Of a DNA stretch of 64,000 nucleotides, positions 1-8,025 are shown piece by piece. Numbering within the stretch: the first letter of the stretch is position 1; every line of letters begins with the position of its first letter. The position numbers and the translations under genes are program-made. Under the pieces are notes generated by a model. It did no database searches. It was not told where the DNA came from and worked only from the letters and a program-made list of their open reading frames with translations. The DNA lies in assembly GCF_001905545.1 (NCBI RefSeq), contig NZ_LIPD01000003.1:593147-657146 (forward strand), read 5' to 3'. The DNA is from Streptomyces sp. CB02056. GTDB taxonomy: Bacteria > Actinomycetota > Actinomycetes > Streptomycetales > Streptomycetaceae.

Positions 1-197
1 GGCTCCAGGACACCCTCACCGACCTGCTCGGCTGGGCCCGGCACCACGGCATCGCGCTCGGCGCGCTGGACGCCCGCAGCGCCTCGCTGGAGGAGGCCTT
101 CCTCGCGATCGCCTCCGAGGCCGCCCACCAGCACCCCCCGCAGGCGCCCGCCGCCACCCGCCCCGCCCGCCGCCGCCTGATCGGATCCGCCCGATGA
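1..197 (+). CDS. ABC transporter ATP-binding protein, C-terminal fragment
   Basis: Only the last 64 codons are inside the window; the gene begins upstream. The reading frame ends at the TGA at 195-197, which overlaps the ATG of the next gene (ATGA), so the two are translationally coupled. The visible peptide contains the segment ARSASLEEAFLAI, typical of the end of ABC-2-type drug or lipid exporter ATPases, followed by a Pro/Ala/Arg-rich tail ending in IGSAR. The Walker and signature motifs lie outside the window. The assignment rests on this short C-terminal pattern and on the coupled permease, so the family is likely but the substrate is unknown. Confidence 0.7.
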   Translation, partial: LQDTLTDLLGWARHHGIALGALDARSASLEEAFLAIASEAAHQHPPQAPAATRPARRRLIGSAR

Positions 198-1021
198 CCA
201 CCGCCACCGCCACCACCGCCGGTCCGCAGAGCACCGCCGTCCGCCGGCTGCTCGCCCTCGGCCGGGCCGAGGCCACCCTGCTGCTGCGCAACCGCACGGC
301 CCTGTTCACCGCCCTGGTGCTGCCGCTGTTCCTGGTCGTCGTTCTCCGGAGCACGCTGGCGCAGCAGGCCGAGTCCAACCCCGGCCTGGACGTCGACTCG
401 CTGCTGGTCTACGGCTCGGTCGGGATGGTCCTGGCCTTCGTCGTGTACTACAACCTGACCGCCGCGTACGTCGGACGGCGCGGCGAGCTGGTCCTCAAGC
501 GGCTGCGCACCGGCGAGGCCCGGGACATCGAGATCCTGCTCGGCACCGCCGTCCCCTCGCTCACCCTCGGCCTGCTGATGGCCGCCCTGATCGGGATCGG
601 CGGCAGCGTCGCCCTGCACCTGACCGTGCCGGTCAACCCGCTGCTGATGCTGGTCGGCCTGCTGCTGGCGCTGGCCACCATGATCGCCCTGGCCGCGCTG
701 TCCAGCGCCTTCACCAGGACCGTGGAGAGCGCCGGCATCACCACCCTGCCGGTCATGCTGGTCATGCAGTTCGGCTCCGGCCTGTTCGTCCCGCTGGACG
801 TCATGCCCGAGCAGCTGGCGAACATCTGCCGCCTGCTGCCGACCACCCCGGCCTTCCAGCTGATCCGCGTCGGCTGGTTCGGCACCGACGGCTCGGCCGC
901 CGCGACCGGTTTCGCCGGCTCCTGGGGCGCCGCCGGCTCGCACCTGGTCACCGGGGGCATCTGGCTCGCCCTCGCGGTCTGGGGCGCGGTGCGCTACTTC
1001 CGCTGGGAGCCGCGCCGCTGA
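194..1021 (+). CDS. ABC-2 type transporter permease
   Basis: A 275-residue integral membrane protein with about six hydrophobic segments: near residues 33-55 (TALFTALVLPLFLVVVL), 76-95, 115-140, 150-175, 185-205 and the C-terminal 250-270. This is the usual layout of ABC-2 permeases that pair with a separate ATPase. Its ATG overlaps the stop of the upstream ATPase, which supports one exporter complex in the plasma membrane. A DesK/DesR-like sensor pair follows 91 bp downstream on the same strand, a common arrangement in Actinobacteria in which the kinase and regulator control the exporter. The substrate cannot be told from the sequence; drugs, peptides or lipids are all possible. Confidence 0.88.
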   Translation: MTTATATTAGPQSTAVRRLLALGRAEATLLLRNRTALFTALVLPLFLVVVLRSTLAQQAESNPGLDVDSLLVYGSVGMVLAFVVYYNLTAAYVGRRGELVLKRLRTGEARDIEILLGTAVPSLTLGLLMAALIGIGGSVALHLTVPVNPLLMLVGLLLALATMIALAALSSAFTRTVESAGITTLPVMLVMQFGSGLFVPLDVMPEQLANICRLLPTTPAFQLIRVGWFGTDGSAAATGFAGSWGAAGSHLVTGGIWLALAVWGAVRYFRWEPRR

Positions 1022-1112
1022 GCATCCGGCAGTAATCCGAAGGAACGCCCCCGGTCCGACCTCTGATATGAAGGCAGCAAGCATGATCGTGGTCGAACTG
1101 GGGGCGGAAGAA

Positions 1113-2348
1113 ATGAGAATGCGGTCGCCGCTTCGCAGCTGGACGAGCCTGAGCAATCCCCAGCGCACCGAGCTGTACCTGCGCTGGTCGCTCTACCTGA
1201 TGGCGCTGTTCATCCTGCCCGGCATCCTGCTCACCGTCGGGAGCGTCGCCGACCAGGCCGAGAACATCCCGGTGATCCGGATCTCCCTGCTGATCGGACT
1301 CGCCGTCACCCTGGTGCTGCTGCGGGCCTACCGCACCGCGCTCGACCACTACCTGGGCCGCCCCGCCGACCACCGGCTCTGGACCGCCCTCTCGGCCGGC
1401 CTCGCGGTGGCCGGCTCCTGGACGGTCCTGCTGTTCGGGCCCGCCGACGGCGGGACGCGGAGCCCGGGAGGCGCGCCCTTCACCCCGTTCGTCGCCAGCG
1501 TCCTGCTGATCGCCTCCTTCGGGCCGGTGTGCGTGGCGCTGACCCCGCGCTGGGCCGCCGTCACCGGGGTGGGCATGCTGGCGGCCGTCTTCCCGGCCGG
1601 GGTGCTGTCCGGGGGCGACCCCGCCGGCGTCGCCGGGTACCTGACCGGACTGACCATCGGCATGGCCTTCATCGGCTTCAGCTGCCGCAGCTTCGCCTGG
1701 CTGACCTCGATCGTCTGGGAACTGGACACCGCCCGCGAGGCGCAGTCCCGGCTGGCCGTCGCCGAGGAGCGGCTGCGCTTCTCCCGCGACCTGCACGACG
1801 TGATGGGCCGCAACCTCACCACCATCGCGCTGAAGAGCGAGCTCGCCGTGCAGCTCGCCCGCCGGGGCCGCACCGAGGCCGCCGACCAGATGGCCGAGGT
1901 GCAGAAGATCGCCCAGGAGTCGCAGCGCGAGGTCCGGGACGTCATCCGCGGCTACCGCACCGCCGACCTGCACGCCGAGGCGATCGGCGCCCGCGCGGTG
2001 CTGCGCTCGGCCGACGTCGTCTGCGAGATCGACCTCGGCGAGCAGGCGGACGAGCTGCCGGCCCCGGTCCAGTCGGTGTTCGGCTGGGTCATCCGCGAGG
2101 CCACCACCAACGTGCTGCGGCACAGCGAGGCCGACCGCTGCCTGATCCGGCTGCGGACCGAGGACGGACGGGCCGTGCTGGAGCTGGAGAATGACGGGGT
2201 GCCCGACGTCCCGTTCCCCTCCCAGGGCAGCGGCACCGGGCTGCGCGGACTGCGCGAACGGCTCGCCGCCCACGGCGGCGAGCTGGCCGTGCCGACCGCC
2301 GGGCAGGGCGTCTTCCGGATGCTCGCCACCGTCCCGCTGCCGAGCTGA
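1113..2348 (+). CDS. Two-component sensor histidine kinase (HisKA_3, DesK/NarL-partner type)
   Basis: The 411-residue protein has four to six membrane helices in residues about 22-195, then a cytoplasmic kinase. The dimerisation/phosphoacceptor box FSRDLHDVMGRNLTT places the predicted phospho-His at residue 228. The ATPase domain has an N box (REATTNVLRHSEA, Asn about 333) and a G box (GTGLRGLRERL, about 373). I chose the ATG at 1113, preceded by GGGGCGGAAG; the frame is open to an ATG at 1068, but that lacks a ribosome-binding site. The response regulator follows after 17 bp. Family knowledge: such kinases sense membrane state or antibiotics and phosphorylate NarL-type regulators. The signal here is unknown. 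Confidence 0.9.
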   Translation: MRMRSPLRSWTSLSNPQRTELYLRWSLYLMALFILPGILLTVGSVADQAENIPVIRISLLIGLAVTLVLLRAYRTALDHYLGRPADHRLWTALSAGLAVAGSWTVLLFGPADGGTRSPGGAPFTPFVASVLLIASFGPVCVALTPRWAAVTGVGMLAAVFPAGVLSGGDPAGVAGYLTGLTIGMAFIGFSCRSFAWLTSIVWELDTAREAQSRLAVAEERLRFSRDLHDVMGRNLTTIALKSELAVQLARRGRTEAADQMAEVQKIAQESQREVRDVIRGYRTADLHAEAIGARAVLRSADVVCEIDLGEQADELPAPVQSVFGWVIREATTNVLRHSEADRCLIRLRTEDGRAVLELENDGVPDVPFPSQGSGTGLRGLRERLAAHGGELAVPTAGQGVFRMLATVPLPS

Positions 2349-2365
2349 GGAAGAAAGACCGCCCG

Positions 2366-2989
2366 ATGACCGAGAACGCCGCGCCCGTCCGCGTCCTGCT
2401 CGCCGACGACGAGCACCTGATCCGGGGCGCGCTGGCCGCGCTGCTCTCGCTGGAGGACGACATCGAGGTGGTCGCCCAGGCCGGCTCCGGGACGGAGGCG
2501 CTGGCGATGGCCCAGGCGCACCGCCCGGACGTCGCGGTGCTGGACCTCCAGATGCCCGGCAAGGACGGCATCGAGGTGGCCGCCGCGCTGCGGCTGCTGC
2601 TGCCGGACTGCCGCTGCATGATCGTCACCGGCCACGGCCGCCCCGGCTACCTGAAGCGGGCGCTGGAGGTCGGGGTGCGCGGCTTCCTGCCGAAGACCGT
2701 CTCGGCGGCCGACCTGGCGGGCATCATCCGGACCGTGCGCTCCGGCGGCCGGTACGTGGACCCGGAGCTGGCGGCGGACGCGATCAGCGCCGGCGAGACC
2801 CCGCTGACCCCGCGCGAGACGGACGTCCTGGAACTGGCCGCGGACGGCACCCCGATCGCCGAGATCGCCGAGCGCGCCTCGCTCTCCCAGGGCACCGTGC
2901 GCAACTACCTGTCCTCGGCGGCCACCAAGCTGGGCGCGGAGAACCGGCACGCGGCGGTGCGGATCGCCCGCGAGCACGGCTGGATCTGA
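2366..2989 (+). CDS. NarL/DesR-family response regulator
   Basis: A 207-residue DNA-binding regulator. The receiver domain (about 8-122) has the acidic pair in LLADDEHLI (residues 14-15), the predicted phosphorylation site Asp60 in VAVLDLQMPG, and the conserved Lys110 in FLPK. A LuxR-type helix-turn-helix occupies about 146-205 (TPRETDVLELAADG and SQGTVRNYLSSA). It lies 17 bp after the kinase gene, behind the RBS GAGGAAG, so the two form a cognate pair. By context it probably regulates the upstream ABC exporter. Only 33 bp separate it from the convergent purC stop. Confidence 0.93.
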   Translation: MTENAAPVRVLLADDEHLIRGALAALLSLEDDIEVVAQAGSGTEALAMAQAHRPDVAVLDLQMPGKDGIEVAAALRLLLPDCRCMIVTGHGRPGYLKRALEVGVRGFLPKTVSAADLAGIIRTVRSGGRYVDPELAADAISAGETPLTPRETDVLELAADGTPIAEIAERASLSQGTVRNYLSSAATKLGAENRHAAVRIAREHGWI

Positions 2990-3022
2990 GGGATCCGGCG
3001 CCCGCGGGCGATCGTCCCGGGC

Positions 3023-3922
3023 TCAGGCCCAGGTGGTGCCGGTCAGCCGCTCGTACACCTCGATGTACCGGGCCCGGGTCTGCTCGACGATCTCGGTCGG
3101 CAGCGCCGGCGGCGGCTGCTCGCCGTGGCGGTCCCAGCCGGAGGCCGGGGAGACCAGCCAGTCGCGGATCAGCTGCTTGTCGAAGGACGGCTGCGAGCGG
3201 CCCGGCTGCCACTGGTCGGCGGGCCAGTAGCGGGAGGAGTCCGGGGTGAGCACCTCGTCGCCGATCAGCAGCTCGCCGTCCAGCAGGCCGAACTCGAACT
3301 TGGTGTCGGCCAGGATGATGCCGCGCTCGCGGGCGATGTCCCGGGCCCGGGCGTAGACGTCCAGGGTGGTGCGGCGCAGCTGGGCGGCGAGCTCGGCGCC
3401 GATCCGGCGGGCGGTCTCCTCGTAGGAGACGTTCTCGTCGTGCTCGCCGACCTCGGCCTTGAGCGCCGGGGTGTAGATCGGGGCGGGCAGCTCGGAGCTG
3501 TTCTCCAGGCCCTCGGGCAGCGCGATGCCGCAGACCGTGCGGCTCTCCTGGTACTCGGCCAGGCCGGAGCCGGCCAGGTAGCCGCGGGCAACCGCCTCGA
3601 CCGGGACCATCTCCAGGCTGCGGCAGACCAGCGTGCGGCCCTTCCAGTCGGCCGGGGCGCCGGCCGGGACCTCGGTGGAGATCACGTGGTTGGGGACGAT
3701 GTCCGCGATCCGCTCGAACCACCACAGCGACAGCTGGGTGAGGATGCGGCCCTTGTCCGGGATCTCGTTCGGCAGCACCCAGTCGTGGGCGGACGTCCGG
3801 TCGCTGGCCACCATGACCAGCTCGCCCGATCCGGTGCGGTAGAGGTCGCGCACCTTGCCGGTGTGCAGGTGGACCAGGCCGGGTACCTGGACCGGCTCGG
3901 GCTTGGTGACAAATCCGCTCAA
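3023..3922 (-). CDS. purC: Phosphoribosylaminoimidazole-succinocarboxamide (SAICAR) synthase
   Basis: This 299-residue enzyme joins aspartate to CAIR using ATP, giving SAICAR in purine synthesis. Family signatures are visible: LHTGKVRDLYRTGSGELVMVASDRTSAHDWVLP near the N terminus (residues about 19-51; quoted here only as a landmark of the nucleotide loop GKVRDLY and SDR), then VARGYLAGSGL, and the catalytic-region LADTKFEFGL and DEVLTPDSSRYW. Length and motifs match the monofunctional bacterial form of about 300 residues. The start gives MSGFVTKPEPV. It is transcribed away from the dimethylformamidase-like gene behind it on the same strand; purD lies 4 kb away, as in other Streptomyces. Confidence 0.97.
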   Translation of the reverse strand: MSGFVTKPEPVQVPGLVHLHTGKVRDLYRTGSGELVMVASDRTSAHDWVLPNEIPDKGRILTQLSLWWFERIADIVPNHVISTEVPAGAPADWKGRTLVCRSLEMVPVEAVARGYLAGSGLAEYQESRTVCGIALPEGLENSSELPAPIYTPALKAEVGEHDENVSYEETARRIGAELAAQLRRTTLDVYARARDIARERGIILADTKFEFGLLDGELLIGDEVLTPDSSRYWPADQWQPGRSQPSFDKQLIRDWLVSPASGWDRHGEQPPPALPTEIVEQTRARYIEVYERLTGTTWA

Positions 3923-4047
3923 GGTGTTCAGTCCTCAGGGGTCGTTCGCGGGTGGGGCACCGCGAAAGGGGAGGTCACTGCCCCCGCAGTCTTTCACGAC
4001 CGGGTTCGCCCGCCCCGACCCGTCCCCGGCCTCGGGGGACGGAGCGC

Positions 4048-5586
4048 CTAGTTCTTGCACAGTCGGTCCAGCAGGTTGGCGGTGGCCCGCTGGATCCGCT
4101 CGTCGGTCAGGCCCGGGCGGCCCAGTGCGGGCGACCAGGCGAAGGTGCCCGCCGCGAAGACGTACGCGCCGCTGGGCGCCCGGTACAGCGAGGTCTCCTG
4201 GTAGCGGGTGCGACCGCCCAGGTCCTGGTACGGCGAGTGCGCCAGCAGCACCCGCTCGATGTGCTCGGGCAGCGCCACCTTGGGGTAGTAGCGGTCGGCC
4301 TCGCCGGCGACCAGCCCGGGCAGCTCGTCGCCCTCCTGGAGGCCGGTGCCGTCCCAGAGCCAGTGCGCGGTGTGCCGGGCGACCAGCGGGACGGGCGCGG
4401 CGACCCGCCCCGAGTACTGCACCCCGAGCAGCTGCTGCTCGGGCTCCCCGGCGTCCCGCCACAGCGCGCTGGCCGCGCCGGGCGCCCCGGCGGCCGGGCT
4501 GCCGGGGCGGACCTTCTGCCGCTTGCGGCAGTTGAGCAGCCGGTTGGGCTCGCCGGAGGCGGCGGCGCTCAGCTCGACCCGCCAGTACATGGTGTTGGCG
4601 GAGAGGAACACCAGCGAGGTGCCGCCGTCCCGGGCCCGCTCGGCGGCCCGGCGCATCGGCTCGGACCAGTACTCGTCGTGGCCGGGGAAGACCAGCGCCC
4701 GGTGCCGGGACGGGTCCACCAGGCCGGCGTGCAGGTCGGTGGCGGTGGCGTAGGAGAGGTCGTAGCCGAAGCGCTCGGCCCAGCGGATGAAGTCGTACGC
4801 GTGGCCGACGTGCAGCGGCAGTCCGGCGGTGGCGTGCGGGCGGTCGAAGGAGACGGTGACGGCCGCCTCCGGCTCGCCGACCAGACCGCCCAGGCCGTCC
4901 CAGGCGTGGTAGAGGCTGGCGCCGGTGCGGCCGTCCTCGGGGAACAGGTTGTACGCCTGCCAGGTCACGTCGGGGAGCACCAGGAGCAGCTCGGCGGTGC
5001 GCGCCCGCTCGTCGAAGTCCCGGACGGTGAAGGGGATGTGGCTGCGGTGCAGCATGTCCGCGGTGGTCAGCACGGCGACGTACGAGCCGGGCTTCCAGTG
5101 CGCCGGGATCTGGAGCCGCCAGGAGTGCCACCAGTGGTGGCAGGAGACCGTCCGGTCGACCACCAGCGGGGCGGGCTGGGCGAGGCCGGAGATCAGCGGG
5201 CTGGAGGTCATGTGGCGGGCGCCGTCGCCGCCGTAGTGGCCGATCCGGAAGACGTCCACGGTGAACTCGCGGGGCGGGTTGACGGTGACCCGGAAGTCCA
5301 CCGAGCCGCCGGGGCGGATCACCCCGGCCGAGGCGAAGCCCTTGATCTGCTGGTCCACGTCGTTGGCGCCCTGCGGGCTGCCGACCGACGGTTTGGGCCG
5401 GGTGCCCGCGGCCAGCGGCTGCTGGCCGGGCGCGTCCACCGAGACGTACCAGGGGACGGCGCCCTCCGCCCCCGCCAGGTACTGGTCCGGGCTGCGCAGC
5501 CAGGGCAGCGGCCCCTGACCGAAGGGGTCGGAGACGCTGTAGGCGTGCGTCCCCGACTCCCAGCGGCGGTTGAGTTCGGTCCCCAC
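4048..5586 (-). CDS. N,N-dimethylformamidase beta subunit-like protein
   Basis: A 512-residue protein resembling the large-subunit C-terminal domain family of N,N-dimethylformamidase. Recognisable stretches include FRVTVNPPREFTVDVFRIG (beta-sandwich region), GHAYDFIRWAERFGYDLSY, and FPGHDEYWSEPMR followed by FLSANTMYWRVEL, which resembles the glutamine-amidotransferase-like fold of the family. The frame stays open far upstream (to 7533), but that extension is antisense-type noise across the next gene. I chose the GTG at 5586 because GGGAGG lies six bases upstream. A weak promoter (TTACGG-N16-TATTAG) lies about 60 bp upstream on the same strand. Whether it hydrolyses amides is unknown; no small subunit is nearby. 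Confidence 0.82.
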   Translation of the reverse strand: MGTELNRRWESGTHAYSVSDPFGQGPLPWLRSPDQYLAGAEGAVPWYVSVDAPGQQPLAAGTRPKPSVGSPQGANDVDQQIKGFASAGVIRPGGSVDFRVTVNPPREFTVDVFRIGHYGGDGARHMTSSPLISGLAQPAPLVVDRTVSCHHWWHSWRLQIPAHWKPGSYVAVLTTADMLHRSHIPFTVRDFDERARTAELLLVLPDVTWQAYNLFPEDGRTGASLYHAWDGLGGLVGEPEAAVTVSFDRPHATAGLPLHVGHAYDFIRWAERFGYDLSYATATDLHAGLVDPSRHRALVFPGHDEYWSEPMRRAAERARDGGTSLVFLSANTMYWRVELSAAASGEPNRLLNCRKRQKVRPGSPAAGAPGAASALWRDAGEPEQQLLGVQYSGRVAAPVPLVARHTAHWLWDGTGLQEGDELPGLVAGEADRYYPKVALPEHIERVLLAHSPYQDLGGRTRYQETSLYRAPSGAYVFAAGTFAWSPALGRPGLTDERIQRATANLLDRLCKN

Positions 5587-5813
5587 GCGCCCCTCCCAGG
5601 TGCACTTCCGCCCGGTGGCACGTGCCCCCCGGATGTGCGTGCGGTCTAATACACCACAGAGTGCTGCCGTAACGTCACCCTCCGGTAGCAATTGGTGCAG
5701 GGAATCTCGCGCGCCTCCCGGGCAGGGCCTCCGGCCTGCGAAGACGCCGGGCGGCCAACCGATTTGGGGGCGCGCACCGGGGCACCGAGCGCCCTCCTGG
5801 AACGCCTGGGACG

Positions 5814-7400
5814 TCAGAGGCGGACGGGTTTCTCGAGACGGACGTCGGCCGCGTCCAGCCAGGCGCGCAGCGGGCCGTCCTGGCCCTGTTCGACGGCCTG
5901 GGCGACCGGGCCGGCCAGGTCGGTGCGGCGCACCCCGCCGAGCAGCAGCACCGGGCCGTCCAGCCAGTCCAGGCCGGGGGCGCCGCCGGCGGTGTCCACG
6001 GCGGCGCAGCAGACCATCGCGGTGACGTGGTCGACCAGCAGGTCGCGGCCGCTGCGGTCGGGTTCGAGCAGCGGGGCCGGGGCGGTGGTGCGGGCCAGCT
6101 GGGCGGCGAGCGCGGCGGCCAGCAGCTCGCCGTCGCCCTCGGCGAGCCGGCCCAGCAGCCGGGTGAGGGTCGGAGCGCCCGGGCGGGACTGCGGGGCGAG
6201 CCGGTCCAGGGCGGTCTGCAGGGCGGCGGCGCCCGCCCGCCAGCCGGCGTCCACCACCTCGGCCGGGTAGTCGGCCCACTCCAGCTCGTGCCAGCCGCCG
6301 GCCGCCGGGCGGCCGAAGAACAGGTCGGCGGCGAGCCGGGAGACCGCCCGGTCGACGGTGCCGGGCTCCTCCAGCAGGTCGCAGGCGGGGCGGTCGCCGA
6401 GCCGGCTGCCGTAGCCGTCGGCCAGCCGGTCGCGCCGGGACAGCTCGGTGAGCGCGGAGACCACGCCGGCGTTGAGGTGGGCCGGGTGGCGGCCGAGCCG
6501 CCAGGCGGGCAGCGCGACCCGGGTGAGCAGCCGGTCCCAGCCCGCGTAGGCCAGGCCGACCTGCTCCTGGGCGGCGATCCGCAGGCCGTAGTCGACCGCC
6601 CTGGCCTGCTCGGAGGCCCAGCCCGCGACCGAGCGCTCCAGCTCGGCGGAGTGGCCCCGGCAGGCGCCGAGCAGACGGCGGACGACCCGGCGGACGACCC
6701 GGTCGGCGAGTGCGGCCGGACCGCGCCGGGGCGGCCGGGGCGGGGCGGCCAGGATGCCGCCGCCGAGGCCGGGGGCCGTGCCGCCGCCGGAGTCCAGGCA
6801 GGCGTCCAGGCGGCGCAGGAAGCGCCGGGCGGCGGCGATCTCCGGGTCGGCGGAGGCGGCGGTGCCGGCCACCACGGGGGCGAGCAGGGCCCGCAGCTCG
6901 CCGGCCCGCATCCACCAGAGGAAGGGCGAGCCGATCACCAGGACGGGGGCGGGCTCGGCCGGGTCCGGCTGCGGCGGCGCGGCCGTCGGCCGGGCGGACG
7001 GGACGTCCTCCAGCCAGCTGTCGCAGTCCGGGGTGAGGGCGACGGCGGAGGGCGCGGGCACGTCCAGCCGGTCCGCCAGTTCGTCGATCAGCCGGTACAG
7101 CTCGGGTGCCTCGGCGCGGTCCAGCGGGACGGCCGGAGTGGACGGCGGGACGGCCCGGCGCAGGGCCCGGGCGGTCAGCCCGGCCACCAGCAGGGTCAGC
7201 GCGGCGACCGCGCAGACCGCCCAGCGGGCGGCGTCCCAGCCGGCCGCGTCGGAGGCCCCGGGCGCGCCGATCCGGCCGGTGAACCGGCCCGCGAGCAGGA
7301 CCACCGCGACGGCGGTGGGCAGGGCGGCGGCGGCCCGGGCGAGGCCTCGGACCCGCAGGACCGCCTGGGCGTGAGCGCGCGCGATGTCGACTGCTGCCAT
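5814..7400 (-). CDS. Membrane protein with a degenerate M48-peptidase-like region
   Basis: A 528-residue protein. Two hydrophobic helices (about 22-42 and 58-80) are followed by a region laid out like actinobacterial M48 membrane peptidases: EAPELYRLIDELADRLDVP (about 98-116), VALTPDCDSW, then VLVIGSPFLWWMRAGELRAL (153-172). M48 enzymes carry HExxH directly after that last segment; here the bases encode LAPVVAG (173-179), so both zinc-binding histidines and the glutamate are missing. The C-terminal half has no motif I recognise. I chose the ATG at 7400 (RBS GAAGGGG about 11 bases upstream) over the GTG at 7412. Probably a catalytically dead homologue; function unknown. Confidence 0.7.
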   Translation of the reverse strand: MAAVDIARAHAQAVLRVRGLARAAAALPTAVAVVLLAGRFTGRIGAPGASDAAGWDAARWAVCAVAALTLLVAGLTARALRRAVPPSTPAVPLDRAEAPELYRLIDELADRLDVPAPSAVALTPDCDSWLEDVPSARPTAAPPQPDPAEPAPVLVIGSPFLWWMRAGELRALLAPVVAGTAASADPEIAAARRFLRRLDACLDSGGGTAPGLGGGILAAPPRPPRRGPAALADRVVRRVVRRLLGACRGHSAELERSVAGWASEQARAVDYGLRIAAQEQVGLAYAGWDRLLTRVALPAWRLGRHPAHLNAGVVSALTELSRRDRLADGYGSRLGDRPACDLLEEPGTVDRAVSRLAADLFFGRPAAGGWHELEWADYPAEVVDAGWRAGAAALQTALDRLAPQSRPGAPTLTRLLGRLAEGDGELLAAALAAQLARTTAPAPLLEPDRSGRDLLVDHVTAMVCCAAVDTAGGAPGLDWLDGPVLLLGGVRRTDLAGPVAQAVEQGQDGPLRAWLDAADVRLEKPVRL

Positions 7401-8025
7401 ACGGTGCGGCACCCCCTTCGGAGCCCTCGGGCGCCCGGCTTCGGGCCCTGAGCCGACTCGAAATGATCAGTTCCGACCGGGAAGCGGAGGCGTCCGATCC
7501 CCGGTAGTGCATGCTGCGTGGCGCTACTGACATTTTCGACGCCCCGGTCCGGGTGGGCGTTCCGGATCACCCCGGTTTCCACTCGTCCCGGTGACACTGC
7601 CCGGATTCCGGACGCCGGCGGCCGGTCCGGTGCGAAGCACCCGACGACCGCCCGGCCGGACGCCGTCCAGCATCCCCCCGTGGGAGCACCGCTACCCGGC
7701 GGCGACCCCGGCGCACGGGCCCCGCGCACCGCGATCCAGCGCACCATAAGGCCGCGCAGCCGGTTGCGTCAGCCGGATGCGGGTGCTGTCACCCGATGGG
7801 CTGGAATCCGTCGGCCGAACGGTGAGTGCGCCCCGGCGGCCCCTCCAGCCCCGAAACGCCCGGGGCACTGCGCCCATGGGGGTTGACCGGCCAGCTCGGT
7901 TGTTCGAGCTTCGCTCGCCCCTGCCGGCGGTCCCCCGCCACGGGCCCGAGCGGGGCCGTCACACGCCGCGGCCCCCGTGCGAACGGTTCGCACGGGGGCC
8001 GCGGTCGGCACGGGCACGGGTGGCC
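7401..8025. other. Intergenic region without a supported gene
   Basis: About 620 bp between the starts of the leftward M48-like gene and the 3' end of purD. I found no tRNA, no ORF with a ribosome-binding site and recognisable protein, and no repeat except the terminator hairpin at its right end. Short open frames exist (for example 7518-7886, plus strand), but their translations are low-complexity Arg/Pro/Ala peptides typical of GC-rich noise. Confidence 0.5.
7967..8003 (-). terminator. Terminator hairpin after purD
   Basis: A perfect inverted repeat: 18 bases at 7967-7984 pair with 7986-8003, centred on AACGGTT. It lies 23 bp past the purD stop. There is no T-tract, as is usual for Streptomyces terminators. 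Confidence 0.8.

Noticed and set aside
1068..1112. Upstream ATG of the histidine kinase
   Set aside because: No RBS, and the extra 15 residues match nothing in the family; ATG 1113 has a purine-rich site.
948..2273. Long antisense frames across the kinase and many other genes
   Set aside because: Typical GC-rich shadow ORFs with Arg/Ala/Gly-rich translation; the sense-strand proteins have clear motifs.
3000..3011. CGCCCGCGGGCG palindrome as a terminator
   Set aside because: It is a tight palindrome with no room for a loop; too weak to call as terminator between the response regulator and purC.
4048..7533. A single very long frame of about 1,160 codons on the minus strand
   Set aside because: Only the part to 5586 resembles a protein family; the rest runs in a shifted frame over the M48-like gene and is Arg/Pro/Gly noise. 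A good GTG with RBS sits at 5586.
7401..8025. tRNA or small RNA in the gap before purD
   Set aside because: No cloverleaf or T-loop GTTCRA context with matching arms was found by eye; only a terminator hairpin is clear.
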